Part shown: piece by piece, positions 25,170-33,599 of the stretch | Layout of the letters: every line of letters begins with the position of its first letter | How positions within the stretch are numbered: the first letter of the stretch is position 1 | From: Fastidiosipila sp964627125 | GTDB taxonomy: Bacteria; Bacillota; Clostridia; Saccharofermentanales; Fastidiosipilaceae | Direction of reading: 5' to 3' | Assembly (NCBI GenBank): GCA_964627125.1 | Contig: CAZVJQ010000004.1 | Span: 4,115 to 68,114 of the forward strand | Length of the DNA stretch: 64,000 bases | Translations under genes and position numbers: made by a program | Notes under the pieces: generated by a model | Databases searched by the model: none | Told to the model about the DNA's origin: nothing | Seen by the model: only the letters and a program-made list of their open reading frames with translations

Positions 25170-26291
25170 ATGGCTGACAAAAATTATATTCTACGTGAAC
25201 TTTACTTAAGAGATGCAAAAGAAATCATTAATCTTATTTCTAATGATAATCCTTATTTTGCGCAAAATTCACAAGGTAAAGTAAGTATCAATTCATTACA
25301 AAAGAGCATATCTGAGTTCAAGGGAAGGGACGCTCACTCTGCTTTTGCCTGGGAGGTGGAAGCTGATGAAGCTAAGACAAATGATAGTAAAGTAGAAGCA
25401 TTTATTTTCTTGAGCCAATCATTTATCAATAAAGGAATTGTTCAGGTTGAATTTATCTTGGCAGATGAAGTAGAATACTCAGCTATGATCGATGCCTTAC
25501 TAGAACATGCAAGCAGTGATGATCACATAAAATCTTTAGTTTTACATATTGAAGCCAAGAATGAAGAGCTAATGGAAGTTTTAGCGTACAAATCCTTCCA
25601 TGAAGTATCTGAAACATTGAATTTAGGGCCAAGCAGTGAAGAAGGTGAAGATGTCTGGATAAAACTATTCACCATGTCTAAGACAGATAACTGGCCAGCT
25701 AGATGGGTACTAGTGCCAACTGAAGTAGCAGTGTTTGCTATATATGGTGATGCTAATAAGATTACCCAGACCAGATGGTTACCATATGGTAAATATATTG
25801 AAGATATAGCAATTAGGACTACAGCTATTAAATCTAATTTGGCAGATCTTAATGGGATAATGTTAAGCGATTTAGATGATGCTAAAGAACATAAAGATGA
25901 AGATGATTTGCCAGCAGCACTAGTAGATGCAAGAAACCAAGCTCAGGAATATTTCTCAGGTAAACGTGAAGAATTTGATTTACCTTTAGTAATTAATAAT
26001 GGGACAAATTTCCAAAGAAAAGTTTGGGATGAAACTAAAAATATCTCGTATGCAGCCACAGAAACGTATGAATCTTTAGGTACACTAATCACTGGTGATG
26101 AGCTTAGAGGTAGGAATTTAAGTAGAGTTACAGGAGCAGCACTTGGTGCAAATCCTATATGTGTATTTATTCCATGCCACCGTATAATCGCTAAGAATGG
26201 GAATCTACAAGGTTATAAATATGGAATAGAAGTTAAGGATTGGCTTTTGTCACATGAGATTTTCAAGTGGAAAGAAGACTTGAAAAATTAA
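25170..26291 (+). CDS. Fusion of a GNAT-like domain with methylated-DNA-protein-cysteine methyltransferase
   Basis: The C-terminal part (about 175-373) is an O6-alkylguanine-DNA alkyltransferase: NFQRKVWDETKNISYAATETY, the helix-turn-helix with RGRNLSRVTGAALGANP, and the acceptor Cys336 in IPCHRII. It would repair alkylated guanine by suicidal transfer. The first 165 residues have the pattern of an acetyltransferase fold (ILRELYLRDAKEIINLI at the start, SLVLHIEAKNEELMEVLAYKSF near 125-146) but lack a clear RxxGxG/A acetyl-CoA loop, so this half may be degenerate or bind something else. Domain assignment of the N-terminal half is inference. The protein is about twice the usual MGMT length. Confidence 0.85.
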   Translation: MADKNYILRELYLRDAKEIINLISNDNPYFAQNSQGKVSINSLQKSISEFKGRDAHSAFAWEVEADEAKTNDSKVEAFIFLSQSFINKGIVQVEFILADEVEYSAMIDALLEHASSDDHIKSLVLHIEAKNEELMEVLAYKSFHEVSETLNLGPSSEEGEDVWIKLFTMSKTDNWPARWVLVPTEVAVFAIYGDANKITQTRWLPYGKYIEDIAIRTTAIKSNLADLNGIMLSDLDDAKEHKDEDDLPAALVDARNQAQEYFSGKREEFDLPLVINNGTNFQRKVWDETKNISYAATETYESLGTLITGDELRGRNLSRVTGAALGANPICVFIPCHRIIAKNGNLQGYKYGIEVKDWLLSHEIFKWKEDLKN

Positions 26292-26314
26292 GTTAAAAAA
26301 ATTAACAAAAGTTA

Positions 26315-26343
26315 TTGACATAAACATTTCTCGTGGCTATAAT
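26315..26343 (+). promoter_or_regulatory. Consensus promoter of the His-Gln-Lys tRNA operon
   Basis: TTGACA (26315-26320), a 17-bp spacer and TATAAT (26338-26343) match consensus exactly, about 40 bp before tRNA-His. Confidence 0.9.
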
Positions 26344-26383
26344 AGTCCTTGCTGTTTAAAAACGAGCTGAAAAAACAGTGTAT

Positions 26384-26461
26384 GGTGAGATTAGCTCAGT
26401 AGGTTAGAGCGCCAGTTTGTGGCACTGGAGGCCGTGGGTTCGAAACCCATATCTCACCCCA
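26384..26461 (+). tRNA. tRNA-His (GTG)
   Basis: This is a complete cloverleaf. The extra 5' G (G-1, 26384) faces the C73 discriminator, the histidine identity mark. Acceptor GTGAGAT/ATCTCAC, anticodon GTG within TTTGTGG, TTCGAAA T-loop, and encoded CCA at 26459-26461. It is the first of three tRNAs in one transcript. Confidence 0.97.
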
Positions 26462-26472
26462 CATTTTTATAT

Positions 26473-26547
26473 TGGGATGTAGCCAAGCGGTAAGGCACAT
26501 GACTTTGACTCATGCATGCGAAGGTTCGAATCCTTCCATCCCAGCCA
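26473..26547 (+). tRNA. tRNA-Gln (TTG)
   Basis: Acceptor TGGGATG/CATCCCA, anticodon TTG in the loop CTTTGAC, TTCGAAT T-loop, G73 and encoded CCA. It lies 11 bp after tRNA-His. Confidence 0.97.
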
Positions 26548-26548
26548 T

Positions 26549-26624
26549 GACCCGTTAGCTCAGTCGGTAGAGCAACTGACTTTTAATCAGTGGGCCGAAG
26601 GTTCGAATCCTTCACGGGTCACCA
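26549..26624 (+). tRNA. tRNA-Lys (TTT)
   Basis: Acceptor GACCCGT/ACGGGTC, anticodon TTT in the loop CTTTTAA, TTCGAAT T-loop, A73 and encoded CCA. It begins one base after the CCA of tRNA-Gln and ends the cluster. Confidence 0.97.
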
Positions 26625-26629
26625 GAATT

Positions 26630-26657
26630 AACCGTCCAGATGAGGGCGGTTTTTTTG
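26630..26657 (+). terminator. Terminator of the tRNA operon
   Basis: An 8-bp stem with one G-U pair (26630-26637 with 26644-26651) is followed by seven Ts. Confidence 0.88.
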
Positions 26658-26767
26658 TATTCATTTTTAATGTATTTTATGCAGTTTTGTACTATGAAGC
26701 TCAACACAAAAATAAAACGCTTTGCAAAAGTAGCACAGCGTTCCTGTTAATTAGTATGAAAATTTCT

Positions 26768-27298
26768 TTAGAAGTTTTTTGAGACTTTCGGTTCAATATC
26801 AGGGAAGTAGGATAGTAATTCTTTTTCTTGCTCATCACTTAAATGTTTTCTGGGAATAATTATTGCTTCTAATCTACCTAAGTGTAAAAGAACTACATTT
26901 TCTAATATAGATATATTTTCTATTTGAGATAAATTGTATATTTCATTTTGTAAATCATTTGCTACTGTAATTTGCTCATTATCAATGGTGACTCTCTGTT
27001 CACCTATGAAAACATTTCCTTCTTGAGCACTCTCAATAGATATTTTTCTAATTTTATTTTTAAGCTGTCTGGGTAGCATTATAATAGCTACTGCAACAAA
27101 GAGAGCAATAATAAACAACCATGTTAGGAGATCTTGATTGAGCAGATACACTACAGTGAATAAACTAATCAATCCTAATATAACTAAGAAAAATTTATAG
27201 TTTCTTAGTGAGTTTCTATTCTTCTCCATGTAGTCCATATTGTTATATACGTTGTAAGAAACGTAGTCTTCTAAGTCTATCCTATATTCTAAGTTCAT
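26768..27298 (-). CDS. YcxB-like membrane protein
   Basis: A 176-residue protein with two adjacent membrane segments (about 33-50 and 54-75) and a C-terminal YcxB-like domain (VTIDNEQITVANDLQNEIY ... EAIIIPRKHLSDEQEKELLSYF). Such proteins are common in Firmicutes and have no known activity. GGAAG precedes the ATG. It lies downstream of the 568-residue protein on the same strand, separated by a hairpin, so it is probably read at a reduced level from the same transcript. Confidence 0.75.
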   Translation of the reverse strand: MNLEYRIDLEDYVSYNVYNNMDYMEKNRNSLRNYKFFLVILGLISLFTVVYLLNQDLLTWLFIIALFVAVAIIMLPRQLKNKIRKISIESAQEGNVFIGEQRVTIDNEQITVANDLQNEIYNLSQIENISILENVVLLHLGRLEAIIIPRKHLSDEQEKELLSYFPDIEPKVSKNF

Positions 27299-27315
27299 TT
27301 TTCTTCCTTTAAATA

Positions 27316-27338
27316 ATGCCTAGTTTTACACTAGGCAT
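27316..27338 (-). terminator. Hairpin between two minus-strand genes (possible attenuator)
   Basis: ATGCCTAGT and ACTAGGCAT form a perfect 9-bp stem with a 5-base loop. On the minus strand it is followed by TATTTAAAGG, a poor U-run, so partial termination or mRNA protection is more likely than full termination. Confidence 0.5.
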
Positions 27339-27352
27339 ATTGTTCTAAATAA

Positions 27353-29059
27353 TTATTCAACACCAATTCTAACAATTGTATTGTATGTTGCACCTTCAAT
27401 AGTTGAGCTGATAATTCTTATTTCATCACCGGCTTGTAAGAAGATAACATCTGCACCTAAGTCAGCAGGGATAGCTTTATAAATAGAATCATTCTCTTCG
27501 ACTGTAAAGTAGTAAACAGTGAATCCTTCTTCTACAACTGCGCTAACCTGTTCTATTGTTAGAGTTTCTTCTAAACTGCCTAAATCTGATTCACTTATTG
27601 CCTCAGGATTTTGCTCATAGTACAGAGCCATAGTTTCATCAACTGTATTTCCAACTATAACGTTAGTAAATTGCTCAGCATCTACTAGTGCAAATTGTTT
27701 GGCTGTTAATGTATGATCCTTTAAAGACATGAAATAAACTGGTCTACCGCCTATGTTTAATATTACAGGGAAGGTAGGTTCATAATTCATATCCTGGACT
27801 TTACCACGGGCACTGGACATAGCAGAATATTCAGTAGCAGATGGTTGAGGGTAGAATGAAGCTTCTTTAGTTCTCAAGTTTACATAGTAAAATCCTAAGT
27901 TAGACTCATCGGCACGTACCGATGTAACACCAGTTGTAAGATAAATATCTGTTCCAAGTGAGATATAGTTATAACCTTCAGTAGTTTGAGTAACGTTTCT
28001 TTGGCTAAATAATGAGTTCCAAAAACCATTTGTATACATACCATAATCATTTAATTGTTGAATGATTACTTCAGATGGATTGACTCTATCTACCCAAGCA
28101 GGTGTATCTTCTCTTAAGTAGTATGTGCTTTCACCAGTATTAGCATCTGTTAAAATTGCTCCCTTAGCATCTAATCCACCGAAGAACATTACAGGTTTGA
28201 CTAGGTGAGGGGTAACATACCAAGCTCTACCTTCATCATCTATTTCAAAGTTACTTTCTCCAAGAATGTAAAATGGATATTGGAATCTTAAGTGTCTATC
28301 TAAATCTCTTAGCAAAATGTCACTTTCTGAGTAGAATATAGGATCTTCTAATTCCACTAAATCACCATCTTGGCTAGTCATATCTATGCTTACGTAATAC
28401 TCAATACCATTTCTAAAGTTAGATAGGTATTTAATGAAGTCATAGTAATCTAAAGGAGAAACCCTAATAGGTTTACCTTGAATATTTACTTGAGAATATC
28501 TAGGTGAAATAGTAAATTGTGAAACTAGATCTCCGACAGCTCCAAGTTCTTTTTGTCCTATAACTTGTGCAGCTTCCCTGTCTACTACAGGAACTTGATC
28601 AAGATTAGCTTGTTCAACATCTTCTTCAAATACTCCAGTATTCACTTGAATTACACTAGCAAATTGTTGTGAGAAGAAGAAAGGTGAAGCAATGAATGAG
28701 CCTACAAAAGGTATTAATATAGCTAATATTGCGACAACTACTGAAATCTGTAAACTAACATAGTTTTTCAATGGTTTACCTATTACTGCATGCAAGACCC
28801 AGTAAACAATTAAGCTTAATATTATTGTGAAATAAAATTCTTCACTCTGTGGGCTTAATGATGGTAGTGCAAAGAAGAAGTATACAAACATGATTAATAT
28901 TGTAAGTATCAGTACTTGCCACCAAGGTGCACCTTTCTTAGAGCCTTTAGATTTTCCTTTTCCTAAATTCTTATCAATGAAATCCTTAAAATTCCATTCT
29001 TCTCCATTGTTGTTAGATTCATCATTTCCAAAATTGAATCCATCAAAATTAAATAACAT
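27353..29059 (-). CDS. Large conserved membrane protein of unknown function
   Basis: A 568-residue protein. Residues 1-45 are hydrophilic (Asn/Gly/Lys-rich); three or four membrane segments lie between about 47 and 135; the rest is a large, mostly beta, probably extracytoplasmic domain with conserved-looking blocks (RFQYPFYILGESNFEIDDEGRAW region, VIIQQLNDYGMYTNGFWNS region). I recall similar proteins in streptococci and clostridia that are wrongly labelled as Tat pathway signal proteins; no twin-arginine signal is present here. Function unknown. GAGGGAG supports the ATG. It is followed by the YcxB-like gene. Confidence 0.75.
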   Translation of the reverse strand: MLFNFDGFNFGNDESNNNGEEWNFKDFIDKNLGKGKSKGSKKGAPWWQVLILTILIMFVYFFFALPSLSPQSEEFYFTIILSLIVYWVLHAVIGKPLKNYVSLQISVVVAILAILIPFVGSFIASPFFFSQQFASVIQVNTGVFEEDVEQANLDQVPVVDREAAQVIGQKELGAVGDLVSQFTISPRYSQVNIQGKPIRVSPLDYYDFIKYLSNFRNGIEYYVSIDMTSQDGDLVELEDPIFYSESDILLRDLDRHLRFQYPFYILGESNFEIDDEGRAWYVTPHLVKPVMFFGGLDAKGAILTDANTGESTYYLREDTPAWVDRVNPSEVIIQQLNDYGMYTNGFWNSLFSQRNVTQTTEGYNYISLGTDIYLTTGVTSVRADESNLGFYYVNLRTKEASFYPQPSATEYSAMSSARGKVQDMNYEPTFPVILNIGGRPVYFMSLKDHTLTAKQFALVDAEQFTNVIVGNTVDETMALYYEQNPEAISESDLGSLEETLTIEQVSAVVEEGFTVYYFTVEENDSIYKAIPADLGADVIFLQAGDEIRIISSTIEGATYNTIVRIGVE

Positions 29060-29164
29060 AAATTTCTCCCTCTAAATTCCAGCGATAATAACTGCGAGAC
29101 AATATTCTTATCGAAAATATTATAAGTAAATTATACACGTTATTAAAACATTATTTATTGTTTT

Positions 29165-29173
29165 GGCCAAAGC
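29165..29173 (-). repeat. Intergenic copy of the recurrent 9-mer GCTTTGGCC
   Basis: This exact copy lies in the 232-bp gap between the large membrane protein and tRNA-Thr, embedded in TTTTGGCCAAAGCC. The same gap holds the tRNA promoter; nothing else is recognisable there. Confidence 0.6.
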
Positions 29174-29225
29174 CAAGCGAACTATCAGCTAATTTAATTT
29201 AATAAAAAATAATATTAAAAAAGCT

Positions 29226-29253
29226 TTGACAAATATTTTTAATATGATAATAT
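29226..29253 (+). promoter_or_regulatory. Promoter of tRNA-Thr
   Basis: TTGACA (29226-29231), a 16-bp spacer and TAATAT (29248-29253) lie about 39 bp before the tRNA. Confidence 0.8.
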
Positions 29254-29291
29254 AGTCTTCGTTCACTTGAGAAATCACTTGAAAATCAATT

Positions 29292-29367
29292 GCTGATATA
29301 GCTCAGTAGGTAGAGCAACTGCCTTGTAAGCAGTAGGTCGGGGGTTCGAATCCGTCTATCAGCTCCA
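29292..29367 (+). tRNA. tRNA-Thr (TGT)
   Basis: Acceptor GCTGATA/TATCAGC, anticodon stem ACTGC/GCAGT around the loop CTTGTAA (anticodon TGT), T73 and encoded CCA. It is monocistronic with its own promoter and terminator. Confidence 0.97.
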
Positions 29368-29371
29368 CAAC

Positions 29372-29402
29372 ACCACTTAGAGAAATCTAAGTGGTTTTTT
29401 TA
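29372..29402 (+). terminator. Terminator of tRNA-Thr
   Basis: A perfect 10-bp stem (29372-29381 with 29386-29395), GAAA loop and T6-T7 run. Confidence 0.9.
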
Positions 29403-30170
29403 TTAAATAAAACTTTCCGCAATTAATAATAAACAATAATGAACAGGGTAGAAGGCGTAGTTCCAAATCTTAGAAATTTGTGATGGTTTCTTTTTACTCT
29501 CTTCAAATGGGAAGAATGCTACAGCGAGTATTTGCCAGAATGAAATCATGGTGAAGTAAGTAATTCTTCTTGTGCCAATGTTTGGTAGGAATAAGATTAT
29601 ATTTAATATAAGAAGTGTTAATGCATATAAGTGAAAGGGTTCGCCTTTTTGCTCTGACTTAGGTTTTAGTTCATTAGTCTTTTTGTTACTTGCATAAATT
29701 ATGTTAAAAGCAATAACTATGAATACTCCGACAAATGAGTAATCAGGTTCAGGTTCCATATAGAATAGTACAAAGAATGAAACTAAAATTTCAATTGTTG
29801 CAATAATTATATTTTTACTTGAATCTTCAACAGTAAAAGAATTATTTAATCTTTGAAGAGCATCAAGTATAAGAATTGACAGTGATAAAGTTATTAGGAC
29901 ATTACCAAAATAGAATCTTCCATTTTGGAATTCTTGCGATGTAAAATAGAACAAAATCTGTGTTATAATTGCGGTAATAAACATCCTTAAGAAATATTTC
30001 TTAGTGTTTGAAGTCCTTGAAAATCCTTTAGCTACAGAATATGCATACATTGGGAAGGCTAGTCTTCCAATTGTCCTAGCTATTAGGTAAATATCATACG
30101 GGATATGATCAACAAATATATGAGCAGAGTGGTCTAATAACATAAATAACGACGCCAAAAGTTTAAACAT
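29403..30170 (-). CDS. TraX family membrane protein
   Basis: A polytopic membrane protein of 255 residues. The family motifs are an N-terminal FKLLASLFMLLDHSAH, IGRLAFPMYAYSVAKGF, and FYPVHYCLLLIAE near the end. TraX was named for F-pilin N-acetylation, but chromosomal Gram-positive members stand alone and are probably acyltransferases acting on unknown surface targets. The longest frame starts at 30182; I prefer the ATG at 30170, which has GGAG 6 bp upstream and gives the usual family N-terminus. No conjugation genes are nearby. Confidence 0.85.
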   Translation of the reverse strand: MFKLLASLFMLLDHSAHIFVDHIPYDIYLIARTIGRLAFPMYAYSVAKGFSRTSNTKKYFLRMFITAIITQILFYFTSQEFQNGRFYFGNVLITLSLSILILDALQRLNNSFTVEDSSKNIIIATIEILVSFFVLFYMEPEPDYSFVGVFIVIAFNIIYASNKKTNELKPKSEQKGEPFHLYALTLLILNIILFLPNIGTRRITYFTMISFWQILAVAFFPFEESKKKPSQISKIWNYAFYPVHYCLLLIAESFI

Positions 30171-30260
30171 TTTAATCTCCATTCTATTTGTATTAAATAT
30201 AGCAAAAAATAAAATAAAATAAACCTATTTACTTGCAAAAATAAATATATTAATAAAGAC

Positions 30261-30289
30261 TTGAATTATTTGAGAAAGTGTTCAATAAT
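30261..30289 (+). promoter_or_regulatory. Probable promoter of rho
   Basis: TTGAAT (30261-30266), a 17-bp spacer and AATAAT (30284-30289). It would give a leader of about 90 nt before the rho start codon, long enough for the autoregulation usual for rho. Confidence 0.5.
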
Positions 30290-30386
30290 ACTTGCGAATG
30301 ACTTGATAAGTTATTATTCAATTAAATTTTCTTTATATATATTTTTTAAAAATTTAGCCAAGAAAATTCCTAAGAGGGAGAAATAT

Positions 30387-32219
30387 ATGAGTGAGAATCT
30401 GTTCTCAAGCAAAACTAAAGCAGATTTACTACAAATTGTGCGCATGACAGGTGTATTACCTATAGGTAAGGCAAGCAAAATGCGTAAGGCAGAGTTAGTA
30501 GAATTTCTAGAAAAAGAAATGAATCAAAAACCAGCTGAATCTTCTGATGCAAAAGAAGATAATACTATCGCATCTAAAACAACCACAGAATCTGAAAATA
30601 ACGTTGAATCTGAAGAAAAAACACAAGATGATAGTAATGAAGCTGATAAATCAGATGATAAAGATGATTCTGAAGTCAGTGAAACTACTGATGAAGATAA
30701 AGCTAAGAGTGATACTAACGATTCTGCTAATAAATCTAATAAACAAACTTCTAGAACTAGAACAAAATCTAATTCACAATCTAATAAAAATAGAAGATCT
30801 CAACGTAAATCAAGAAATAAAAATGATAACACTAAAGATGAAGATAATATAAGTGCTGAAATTTCTGATGAAGAAGAGATAATTGCTAAACCAAGACCTA
30901 GAAGAAAAAATTATAAGGTCTACGATAGAAATAAAAAATCAACTGAAGAAAACAATACTGATACTAGCGATAATAATTCAAAAGATAATTCTCCTGCTGA
31001 TAACAAACAATCTAATGAAAAAGAAGTTGAAACTGAAGAAGCCACTGGTGTATTAGAGATTATGTCAGATGGTTACGGATTCTTACGTTGTGAAAACTAC
31101 ATCCAAGGTCCTACAGACGTATATGTTCAAGCTCAATTTATAAAAAGATTCAATATGAGAGTCGGTGACTTAGTTAAAGGTACAGTTAAAAATAGACCTG
31201 ATCAAGATCGTTATAGAGCACTTACATATGTTAATGAGATAAATGGTCGTGCACCAGATGAGATGAATAGGCGTGCAAACTTCGAAAGATTGACACCTAT
31301 ATATGCAGATGAGAGATATACCTTAGAGACAACAAGAAGTGAATTATCTACAAGAATAATTGATTTATTCTCTCCAATTGGTAAAGGGCAAAGAGGTATG
31401 ATTGTTTCTCCACCTAAAGCTGGTAAAACAATTCTCTTACAAAAAATTGCTAATGCTATATCTATAAATAATCCAGAAGCAAAACTCTTCGTTCTTCTAA
31501 TTGACGAAAGACCTGAAGAAGTTACAGACATGCAACGTAGGATAGATGGAGAAGTAGTATACTCAACATTTGATAAGTCCCCAGAAAACCATGTTAAGAT
31601 TTCTGAGTTAGTCTTAGAACATGCTAAGAGATTAGTAGAGCTAGGCGAAGATGTAGTAATTCTAGTTGACTCATTAACAAGAATGGCAAGAGCATACAAC
31701 TTAACTATTAATCCTACAGGTAGAACTTTATCTGGTGGTTTAGATCCAGGTGCATTACACCATCCGAAAAGATTCTTCGGTGCTGCTAGAAATATTGAAG
31801 GCGGCGGAAGCTTAACGATAGTTGCTACATCACTTGTTGAAACTGGTTCAAGAATGGATGAGGTAATCTTCGAAGAGTTCAAGGGTACAGGTAATATGGA
31901 AGTTTACTTAGATAGAAAACTATCAGAAAAACGTATATTCCCAGCTATTGATGTTAATAGATCAAGTACTCGTAGAGAAGAATTATTGCTATCACCTAAA
32001 GAGCTTGAATCTATTTGGGCAGTTAGAAGAGCATTTGGTTCATTAGATACAAGTAATGTTACTGAGTTAATCTTAAGCTTACTAACTAAGACTAAAGATA
32101 ATGAGCATATGATAGAATCTTTAAATATTTCATTGAAAGATAGCAAGGTTTTAGAGGTAATGAAATCTAAGAGTGATTCACATGGAAATGGCAATCACTA
32201 TAACCATAATAACTACTAA
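30387..32219 (+). CDS. rho: Transcription termination factor Rho with long disordered insert
   Basis: Rho is the hexameric RNA-dependent ATPase that ends transcription of untranslated RNA. The Rho_N helices are at about 8-43, the RNA-binding cold-shock-like domain GVLEIMSDGYGFLRCENYI begins near 221, Walker A PPKAGKT is at about 343-349, and the Q-loop/R-loop LIDERPEEVTDM and LDPGALHHPKRF are intact. Between residues about 46 and 217 lies a 170-residue stretch made almost only of Asp, Glu, Lys, Ser, Asn and Thr. The longest frame begins upstream, but GAGGGAG at 30374-30380 fixes the ATG at 30387 (610 residues). Confidence 0.95.
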   Translation: MSENLFSSKTKADLLQIVRMTGVLPIGKASKMRKAELVEFLEKEMNQKPAESSDAKEDNTIASKTTTESENNVESEEKTQDDSNEADKSDDKDDSEVSETTDEDKAKSDTNDSANKSNKQTSRTRTKSNSQSNKNRRSQRKSRNKNDNTKDEDNISAEISDEEEIIAKPRPRRKNYKVYDRNKKSTEENNTDTSDNNSKDNSPADNKQSNEKEVETEEATGVLEIMSDGYGFLRCENYIQGPTDVYVQAQFIKRFNMRVGDLVKGTVKNRPDQDRYRALTYVNEINGRAPDEMNRRANFERLTPIYADERYTLETTRSELSTRIIDLFSPIGKGQRGMIVSPPKAGKTILLQKIANAISINNPEAKLFVLLIDERPEEVTDMQRRIDGEVVYSTFDKSPENHVKISELVLEHAKRLVELGEDVVILVDSLTRMARAYNLTINPTGRTLSGGLDPGALHHPKRFFGAARNIEGGGSLTIVATSLVETGSRMDEVIFEEFKGTGNMEVYLDRKLSEKRIFPAIDVNRSSTRREELLLSPKELESIWAVRRAFGSLDTSNVTELILSLLTKTKDNEHMIESLNISLKDSKVLEVMKSKSDSHGNGNHYNHNNY

Positions 32220-32284
32220 ATTTTAAATAACTTAAGATTTAGTTGAAGAAAGTACGTAAACAGCAAGTAATCAAGCGAAAGCAC

Positions 32285-32312
32285 TTGACAGTGAATATTA
32301 TTTTGCTATACT
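32285..32312 (+). promoter_or_regulatory. Promoter of rpmE
   Basis: TTGACA (32285-32290), a 16-bp spacer and TATACT (32307-32312). Confidence 0.8.
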
Positions 32313-32391
32313 TATTTAGCTGTAAAAACCGAGTCGTCATTCGTGATTGGATGAATTACGGGGCGAAATTCTGTTAAAAGAGGTGAAAATA
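32313..32391 (+). promoter_or_regulatory. 5' leader of rpmE, possible L31 autoregulatory leader
   Basis: About 70 nt between promoter and start codon contain GC-richer blocks (AACCGAGTCGTCATTCGTG, TTACGGGGCGAAATTC) unlike the AT-rich surroundings. Ribosomal-protein leaders for L31 are known in Firmicutes; I cannot confirm this fold by eye. Confidence 0.35.
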
Positions 32392-32601
32392 ATGAAAAAA
32401 GATATACATCCAGATTATACTACGAGTGTTGTTACATGTGCATGCGGAAATACATTTGAAACACGCTCAACAATTGACCAAATCAATGTTGATATTTGTA
32501 GCGAATGCCACCCATTCTACACAGGCAAGCAAAAATTAATTGATTCTGGTGGACGTGTTGATAAGTTCAACAAACGTATGAAACAAACAAATTCTAAGTA
32601 A
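32392..32601 (+). CDS. rpmE: 50S ribosomal protein L31, zinc-binding form
   Basis: L31 bridges the 50S and 30S subunits. The 69-residue protein keeps the Cys pair CAC and CSEC that bind zinc, so this is the C+ type; no C- paralogue is seen here. The longest frame starts at 32347, but AGAGGTGA is placed for the ATG at 32392 and the product then begins MKKDIHPDY as in the family. It has its own promoter and terminator. Confidence 0.96.
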   Translation: MKKDIHPDYTTSVVTCACGNTFETRSTIDQINVDICSECHPFYTGKQKLIDSGGRVDKFNKRMKQTNSK

Positions 32602-32620
32602 GACAATTAGTTTGATTTTG

Positions 32621-32651
32621 AAGATTGCCTACAAATAGGCAATCTTTTTTT
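32621..32651 (+). terminator. Terminator of rpmE
   Basis: A perfect 11-bp stem (32621-32631 with 32636-32646), CAAA loop and a T7 run. Confidence 0.92.
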
Positions 32652-32704
32652 ATGGATATAATTATATATTACATATTCGAAATGGTTTACATTAAGAGAT
32701 AAAC

Positions 32705-33580
32705 ATGAAAACTGCTGAGTGGAAGAAACAAGCTTTATCAAAATTGAAAAATAACGAATACTACAAGGAAGATGAAGAGTATTGGTTAAATGACCTATTG
32801 TCTAAATTATTAGAGTCATTCAATGTTGAATTTAAGGAAGAGCTTAGTGAGTCAAATATTAATCTCTTAGATGAAAGGCTTGAAGAATTACTTACAGGAA
32901 AACCCTTAGCACAAGTCATTGGATTTACTTACTTTTATGGTAATAGAATAAATGTATATGAGAATGTACTCATACCTAGACCTGATTCTGAAGTATTAGT
33001 AGAAACGGTATTGAATTATTCTCATAGCTTACTTAGTAAGTCTAATCTGCAAAATAGGAAGATAAGACTACTTGAAATAGGCTCAGGGTCAGGAGCTCTG
33101 AGTATTGCGATTGCAAAAGAGTTCATTAGCTTAGGACTTGAGTTTGAAATTCTAGCAAGTGATATTTCCATAGATGCAATTAATGCAACTAAGAATAATA
33201 TTGTTTTAAATAATTTATCTCAATATATAAGAGTTGAATATGCTGATATATGGCCAGAAAAAGTACTCAATGGAGATTATGTACCAGATTTAATCTTTTC
33301 TAATCCACCATATATAGATGCAATCGAAAAAGAAGTGCTAGAATTGATTGAACATGAACCTATTGAAGCACTTGTAGCAGATGATTCAGGATTGTACTTT
33401 TATAGGGAAATTTTGAACTCAGAATTTGTAAAACAAGGTTGTATAATTATTTTTGAACATGGATATAAACAAGCTGATAAAATAAAAATTATTGCAGATG
33501 AGACTGAGCACATTAAATTTATAAGTAGTAAAGAAGATATAGCTGGTAGAACTCGGGTGAGTGAGTATATTAGACTTTGA
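32705..33580 (+). CDS. prmC: Peptide chain release factor N5-glutamine methyltransferase
   Basis: PrmC methylates the Gln of the GGQ motif in release factors using SAM. The N-terminal helical domain is followed by LIPRPDSEVLVE, the SAM loop LEIGSGSGALSIA and the catalytic NPPY motif (about 200-203). Its substrate RF1 is encoded 19 bp downstream. The ribosome site is weak (AAGAGAT). It begins a prmC-prfA-sua5 unit. The length of 291 residues is normal. Confidence 0.94.
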   Translation: MKTAEWKKQALSKLKNNEYYKEDEEYWLNDLLSKLLESFNVEFKEELSESNINLLDERLEELLTGKPLAQVIGFTYFYGNRINVYENVLIPRPDSEVLVETVLNYSHSLLSKSNLQNRKIRLLEIGSGSGALSIAIAKEFISLGLEFEILASDISIDAINATKNNIVLNNLSQYIRVEYADIWPEKVLNGDYVPDLIFSNPPYIDAIEKEVLELIEHEPIEALVADDSGLYFYREILNSEFVKQGCIIIFEHGYKQADKIKIIADETEHIKFISSKEDIAGRTRVSEYIRL

Positions 33581-33599
33581 TAAAGATTAAGGAATTATT

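Noticed and set aside
26384..26624. tRNA cluster as an attachment site of a mobile element
   Set aside because: No integrase, no repeat of a tRNA 3' end downstream, and ordinary neighbours.
26516..26782. 88-codon ORF across the tRNA cluster
   Set aside because: It runs through tRNA-Gln, tRNA-Lys and a terminator, so it cannot be a real gene.
29403..30170. TraX as a sign of a conjugative element
   Set aside because: No other transfer gene is near; chromosomal TraX-family proteins are common in Firmicutes.
31211..31882. 223-codon ORF antisense to rho
   Set aside because: It mirrors the conserved Rho coding frame, is very Ser-rich as such shadows are, and has no ribosome site.
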